Shown here: piece after piece, positions 60,163 to 64,000 of the stretch | Layout of the letters: each line of letters starts with the position of its first letter | Numbering within the stretch: position 1 is the stretch's first letter | Program-made: the position numbers and the translations under genes | NCBI GenBank assembly: GCA_003280605.1 | Contig: QCEM01000006.1 | Coordinates: 17,240-81,239 of the forward strand | Direction: 5' to 3' | Length of the DNA stretch: 64,000 nucleotides | From: SAR116 cluster bacterium AG-355-O21 | Lineage (GTDB): Bacteria; Pseudomonadota; Alphaproteobacteria; Thalassobaculales; Thalassobaculaceae | Notes under the pieces: model-generated | Databases searched by the model: none | The model's input: only the letters and a program-made list of their open reading frames with translations | What the model was told of the DNA's origin: nothing

Positions 60163-61383
60163 TTAGCCGAGCGCCGCATCAATGGCCGTCCAAATGACCT
60201 CGATATCGGCATTTGGATTGGCCGCCACATGGCGAACCCATAGATGACCGTCAACCGTCGTTGCAGACGACATGCCGGCAGGGAACTGCTGCCGTAAAGC
60301 ATCAACGCTTTGGCCATTCATGGGCCGCCAAAGGATGACTGCGGTTTCCGGCTGACGCCATAGCTCAACCCGTGGGTCGGCCGCCAACCGGGCGGCCAAA
60401 TCATCTGCCAGTGCCATGGTCTGATCAAGCCGCTTGGCGACCCCGTCATGCCCCCACGCCAATAGGGTTGCCAGCAACGGCACTGCAGCTGCCCCATGCG
60501 AGCCAAGAACCCCGACATTTGGAACAGCCAGATAGGCACCGTTGAAACTCACCGCTTGATGTGCCGCGGCACTATCTCGAAACAGGATAAGCCCAGATTC
60601 TTTGGGTTGGAAAAACCACTTATGGGGCGAGACCGCGACCGAGTCGGCCTTCTCAATGCCGTCCAGCAAGCCGGCGTAACGCGGCGAAAGGCGCAGCGGT
60701 CCGGCCCAGGCCGCATCCACATGCGTCCAGGCCGCGCGGCCAATTAAGCCAAGGTCGTCAATCACCCCGGCGCTGGTTGTCCCGGCCGTAAGCACCAGCG
60801 CCGTCCGTGATAAATCGCCGGGCAATTCGGCCGCGTCCACGCCACCGCGCTGATCGGTCGGCACGGAGATATATTTCAAACCCAGCAGATGCGCCGCTTT
60901 GGCGGCTGATAAATGAACCGTATCAGAGGCAATAACCGTATCTACCGCCGCCAGTTCGCGGGCTGCCCACAGGGCGGTGAAATTGGCAATGGTCGATCCC
61001 GGCGTCAAATGTCCGCCATCCATGCCGAACCAGGGTGCCAACCAGGCCACCACCTGTGCTTCCAAGTCACGGGCCACCGGGGCCACATCAGGATGCAGCA
61101 AGTTTTGATTGACCGAGGCATTCCAGAGTGCCGCCACCCAAGCAATCCAAGGTGTTGGCGGGTCCATATGCGCAAATGCCGTCTCCGCCCCCAGATGCCG
61201 GGCGCCGCCTAAGACCAGCGGTGCCAATTGCGTTAAGGTTTGGATTTCACCCTGACCGGCTGCAGGCAAGCTTTCCGGTAAGGCCGCCAGCGCCGCCGCC
61301 ACATCGCCTTTGGGGCGATCAAGAAGCGCTGCCAGCCCCTGTGCCAGACCCGCTTGATCGGCGCTAAATGAAGAATCGCGCAT
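60163..61383 (-). CDS. PLP-dependent group II decarboxylase-like protein
   Basis: 406 residues, shorter than the usual 470-500 of this family. The PLP Lys is in ADSVAVSPHKWFFQPKESG, preceded by the cofactor Asp in HVDAAWAGPLRLSPRYAG; GHLTPGSTIANFTALWAAR is the phosphate-binding block. Relatives decarboxylate aromatic amino acids, glutamate or diaminobutyrate. The substrate cannot be told. It starts 135 bases before the NIPSNAP gene, in the opposite direction. Confidence 0.87.
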   Translation of the reverse strand: MRDSSFSADQAGLAQGLAALLDRPKGDVAAALAALPESLPAAGQGEIQTLTQLAPLVLGGARHLGAETAFAHMDPPTPWIAWVAALWNASVNQNLLHPDVAPVARDLEAQVVAWLAPWFGMDGGHLTPGSTIANFTALWAARELAAVDTVIASDTVHLSAAKAAHLLGLKYISVPTDQRGGVDAAELPGDLSRTALVLTAGTTSAGVIDDLGLIGRAAWTHVDAAWAGPLRLSPRYAGLLDGIEKADSVAVSPHKWFFQPKESGLILFRDSAAAHQAVSFNGAYLAVPNVGVLGSHGAAAVPLLATLLAWGHDGVAKRLDQTMALADDLAARLAADPRVELWRQPETAVILWRPMNGQSVDALRQQFPAGMSSATTVDGHLWVRHVAANPNADIEVIWTAIDAALG

Positions 61384-61518
61384 TGCCCCATACCCCGTGT
61401 AATTTATCCGTGATCGCCATCAACCAACCATGGCCCATTGCGCCGGCGGATTTTAATTGTGCCCCCGTCGCAAGCACAGTCTAATCCGACAACAAACACT
61501 TTGCGAACAGGAACCCAC

Positions 61519-62154
61519 ATGCTTCACGAATTGCGAACCTATACATTTCACCCAGGTAAACTTCCTGCCTATTTGAAGCTCTCTGAGGAGGTCGGTCGGC
61601 CGATCCGCGGCAATGACTATGGCGTCAACCGCGGCTATTGGACCTCAGAGTTCGGTCGCCTCAATCAGATCTGGCATTTATGGGAATATGAGAACTATGA
61701 GCATCGCGCTCATCTGCGGGCCGAATTGCAAAAAAACAAAGGCTGGACCGGCAACTATCTGCCGGCATTGCTGCCATTGTTACAAACGCAGGAAATTCGC
61801 TTTTTTAACCCGCAAGTACCGTTAAAGGCGCCAAAGACCGAGGGTAATATTTACGAATTACGGATGTATCGTTGCCGGGCCGGACAGTCAAAAACCTGGC
61901 TAGAGCACTTTAAAAACATTATGCCGGTGCGTGAGACATATTCGGAAAATGTCTGCATTTGGGGTGCCGAGGCACCACAACCGCATGAAGTCGCGCATAT
62001 GTGGTCCTATCCTGATGTGAACACGCGGATGACGACCCGCGCCGCAGTTGCACAAGATCCAAAATGGCAAGCATTCTTAGGGACCGCAGGCGATTGCTTG
62101 GAGGACATGCAATCGGTGCTTTTGGTGCCGACCAATTATTCACCGATGAAATAA
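61519..62154 (+). CDS. NIPSNAP family protein
   Basis: 211 residues with two ferredoxin-like repeats: the first starts MLHELRTYTFHPGKLPAYL and IWHLWEYENYEHRAHLRAEL, the second IYELRMYRCRAGQSKTWLEH. The family is widespread and of unknown reaction; bacterial members are often near catabolic genes. The ATG at 61519 has AGGAACC upstream. It is divergent from the PLP decarboxylase and convergent with the IPNS-like gene. Confidence 0.87.
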   Translation: MLHELRTYTFHPGKLPAYLKLSEEVGRPIRGNDYGVNRGYWTSEFGRLNQIWHLWEYENYEHRAHLRAELQKNKGWTGNYLPALLPLLQTQEIRFFNPQVPLKAPKTEGNIYELRMYRCRAGQSKTWLEHFKNIMPVRETYSENVCIWGAEAPQPHEVAHMWSYPDVNTRMTTRAAVAQDPKWQAFLGTAGDCLEDMQSVLLVPTNYSPMK

Positions 62155-62166
62155 CCCTTAGCCGGT

Positions 62167-62194
62167 GCCTGCCGTCACTATGACGGCGGCAGGC
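62167..62194. terminator. Terminator-like hairpin between convergent genes
   Basis: GCCTGCC pairs with GGCAGGC and inner GTCA with TGAC around CTA, with a 3-base bulge (GGC). It sits between the NIPSNAP and IPNS-like genes. No U tract follows. Confidence 0.5.
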
Positions 62195-62202
62195 GCTGGC
62201 CG

Positions 62203-63225
62203 CTAGGGCAGGCGATAATCAGCGATCTGCACCTCTTTGCCGGTATCTGCAAAATCCCCATCGGCACGTTTGCGCCGAAATTCACCCCAGTGAACAGGCC
62301 GGTATTGGGCACCGGCGTTCAAATCGACTAGCGGCTCAACCACGGTTTGATAGCTGGGGTTGAAGAAAAAGGGGATCGAGTAGCGATCAACTTTATCCAT
62401 TGCCATGACCCGGTGTAATGCCGCCCGATAACGGTTGTTTGACCACAGCTGCACCATGTCACCAATGTTGATCACAAAAGCCCCTGGCACCGGTGTAACA
62501 TTATGCCAAAGACCATCTTTAAAGACCTGCAAGCCACCAACCTGATCTTGCATTAAGACAGTTAACGCCCCGGAGTCGGAATGATGATGAACACCAAGGT
62601 CTGCGCCGTCGCGGTGGTCTGCCGGCAGGTCCGATAAAGGATCTTCGACCGGGTAATAGTTCAGCCGCAGAAAGCTTGTGTGATGGGGCCGGAATGAAGC
62701 GGCAAGATGATCCTCCGGCAGGCCCAAACCAAGGCTGATGGCAGCCAGCAACCGCTCTGACAAGGCTGTGCAAATATCGAAGTGCCGGCGCAACGCGATT
62801 TCAAAAGCAGGCAGTTCCGAGGGCCACGGGGTGACCCCCGAAAACGGATCATTGGCGGCGGCCTGAGCCGCAACCACCGGGCCAATATCAAAAATTTCTT
62901 TTTTGTCGCGAATGTTTTTGGTCAACTCCCGATCAAAATAACCCCATGGGTTTTGACTACTGCGCTCAAGGTTTCGTTTAATGGCCCGCGGCAGCGCAAA
63001 AAACGCCCCGACGGTCCGCCAAACCTCGGCCAGGTGATCTGGGTCAAGGCCATGGTTAATAACCTGAAAAAATCCCCAGTGACGACATGCATCGCTAATT
63101 TCGGCTGCGATACGAGCAGTTTCATCGGGGCCATTTTGGCCGCGCCCCAAATCAATGACCGGCACATTCTCATTGGCACTGGTGCTATGCGCAACCGGCG
63201 CCTCATCAGGGTTTGCAAAAGCCAT
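62203..63225 (-). CDS. 2-oxoglutarate/Fe(II) oxygenase, isopenicillin N synthase-like family
   Basis: 340 residues. NVPVIDLGRG and RHWGFFQVINHGLD mark the N-terminal DIOX_N domain. The metal ligands are in GVHHHSDSGALTVLMQD (HxD) and the His of ALHRVMAMDK; RYSIPFFFNPS carries the 2-oxoglutarate-binding Arg and Ser. Members include plant and bacterial hydroxylases and desaturases; the substrate is unknown. GAGG lies 8 bases before the ATG. It is divergent to the MFS gene. Confidence 0.9.
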   Translation of the reverse strand: MAFANPDEAPVAHSTSANENVPVIDLGRGQNGPDETARIAAEISDACRHWGFFQVINHGLDPDHLAEVWRTVGAFFALPRAIKRNLERSSQNPWGYFDRELTKNIRDKKEIFDIGPVVAAQAAANDPFSGVTPWPSELPAFEIALRRHFDICTALSERLLAAISLGLGLPEDHLAASFRPHHTSFLRLNYYPVEDPLSDLPADHRDGADLGVHHHSDSGALTVLMQDQVGGLQVFKDGLWHNVTPVPGAFVINIGDMVQLWSNNRYRAALHRVMAMDKVDRYSIPFFFNPSYQTVVEPLVDLNAGAQYRPVHWGEFRRKRADGDFADTGKEVQIADYRLP

Positions 63226-63420
63226 TAATCATACCTCACGGAATCTGCTCAGAGCCGGTAAAAATTAAACCACTCTCGGCATGATTTCCAGCGCCGGTTT
63301 TGACAGAATTCAAGCCGCCGGCAAATGATGTTCACTGAATATGTGGCCAATAAGTTACTAGCCAAACGTCGATTTTTATCCCAAGCTAAAGGTTAAGCCG
63401 TCTTGGTTAGGAACCTCTTG

Positions 63421-64000
63421 ATGTCCCACCCGCGTTTCCTTTTTCTCAACCTTGGTCATCTATATGACCATTTAGCGATGCTTCTGTTCCCGGCGGCTGC
63501 GGTCATTATGGTCCACGAGTTTGATGGGAGCTATGGTGACTTGATTGCCCTTGCAAGCGCTGGTTTCCTTGCCTTTGGGGCTGGTGCTTTGCCGTCTGGA
63601 TGGCTTGGCGACCGATGGAGCCGGCCTGCAATGATGGCCGTCTTTTTCATCGGTCTTGGCGCTGCGGTCGTGCTGACCGGCCTTGCCGATAGCCGCTTAA
63701 GCATTACCATCGGGTTGTTTTTCATCGGGCTTTTTGGGTCGATTTATCACCCAATTGGGATTGCAATGGTAGCCGCCGGCGGCGGCGAAAAGATTGGCCA
63801 GCGCCTCGGCATCAACGGTGTCTGGGGCAATATGGGGGTGGCATTTTCACCCCTAGCGGCCATCTGGTTGGCGGAGAGCTTTGGCTGGCGGATGGTGTTT
63901 TTCATTCCGGGGGCAATCATTTTCGCAACCGGCCTCGCCTGGCTATGGCATTGTCGTAATTCGGCCGAGACAGTGGCGGCAGCGACCCGCGGCAACGCCA
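63421..64000 (+). CDS. MFS transporter (N-terminal part, cut by window edge)
   Basis: The frame starts with ATG at 63421 and stays open to the window end, giving 193 residues with about five to six membrane segments. The MFS loop motif between helices 2 and 3 is GWLGDRWSRPAMM, as G-x-x-x-D-R/K-x-x-R. IYHPIGIAMVAAGGGEKIGQ and GVWGNMGVAFSPLAAIWLAE resemble Fsr-type and related efflux carriers. The substrate is not deducible, and the C-terminal half is outside the window. Confidence 0.85.
   Translation, partial: MSHPRFLFLNLGHLYDHLAMLLFPAAAVIMVHEFDGSYGDLIALASAGFLAFGAGALPSGWLGDRWSRPAMMAVFFIGLGAAVVLTGLADSRLSITIGLFFIGLFGSIYHPIGIAMVAAGGGEKIGQRLGINGVWGNMGVAFSPLAAIWLAESFGWRMVFFIPGAIIFATGLAWLWHCRNSAETVAAATRGNA

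Overview
The window is a dense, continuous stretch of an alphaproteobacterial chromosome. Evidence for this is the rapZ-hprK-chvG-chvI block next to pckA, a split F0 operon with both b and b' subunits (atpI-B-E-F'-F), a short kinase-domain-only HprK, and an smc-atp-cytochrome order. The gene content suggests a Rhodospirillales-like heterotroph, but no genus can be named from the sequence alone. About 65 protein genes are supported, and the two at the window edges are cut. I saw no rRNA, tRNA, CRISPR array, transposase or phage gene, and nothing in base composition points to a recently acquired island.

Layout. 1-6028: carbon/nitrogen control (RapZ, HprK, ChvG/ChvI), a HugZ-like haem/flavin protein and PEP carboxykinase. 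6071-12065, minus strand: rluB-rsmD followed by a complete Gld-type ABC system (ATPase, permease, GldG-like, DUF4340). 12088-17949: tadA, pmbA and a lipid A/Kdo operon (DUF374 acyltransferase, waaA, lpxK, LpxL-like). 17978-25986: a TauD-like oxygenase, PPOX protein, M23 peptidase, xseA, purD, a VOC protein, ahcY and an enoyl-CoA hydratase. 26009-29702: a second Gld-type cassette (permease, GldG-like, DUF4340) without an ATPase gene. 29653-33941: a small CDF-like protein, a PhyH oxygenase and a nitrate/sulfonate/taurine-type ABC importer. 33942-34377: an unusual non-coding region with 24-bp repeats and hairpins.

34378-38500: acyl-CoA dehydrogenase, CoA transferase, a PuuD-like membrane protein and a universal stress protein. 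38598-45195: an exported unknown protein, mutY, a DciA-like protein, a DsbA-like protein and smc. 45402-48701: F0 operon and a membrane cytochrome c. 48916-51076: Ca2+/Na+ exchanger, FolB and a pteridine-reductase-like SDR. 51558-56744: uvrC, pgsA and a molybdenum cofactor set (mobB, moeA, moaD, moaE). 56752-64000: CoA transferase, NDP-forming acyl-CoA synthetase, PLP decarboxylase, NIPSNAP protein, an IPNS-like oxygenase and the start of an MFS transporter.

Most genes sit in tight operons with ATGA or TGATG overlaps. The most unusual signals are three: the second, ATPase-less copy of the Gld-type system about 16 kb from the first; a 24-nt-period series of U-loop hairpins in the leader of the ABC importer, ending in a hairpin that covers its Shine-Dalgarno; and a compact structured leader directly after a good promoter upstream of ahcY.
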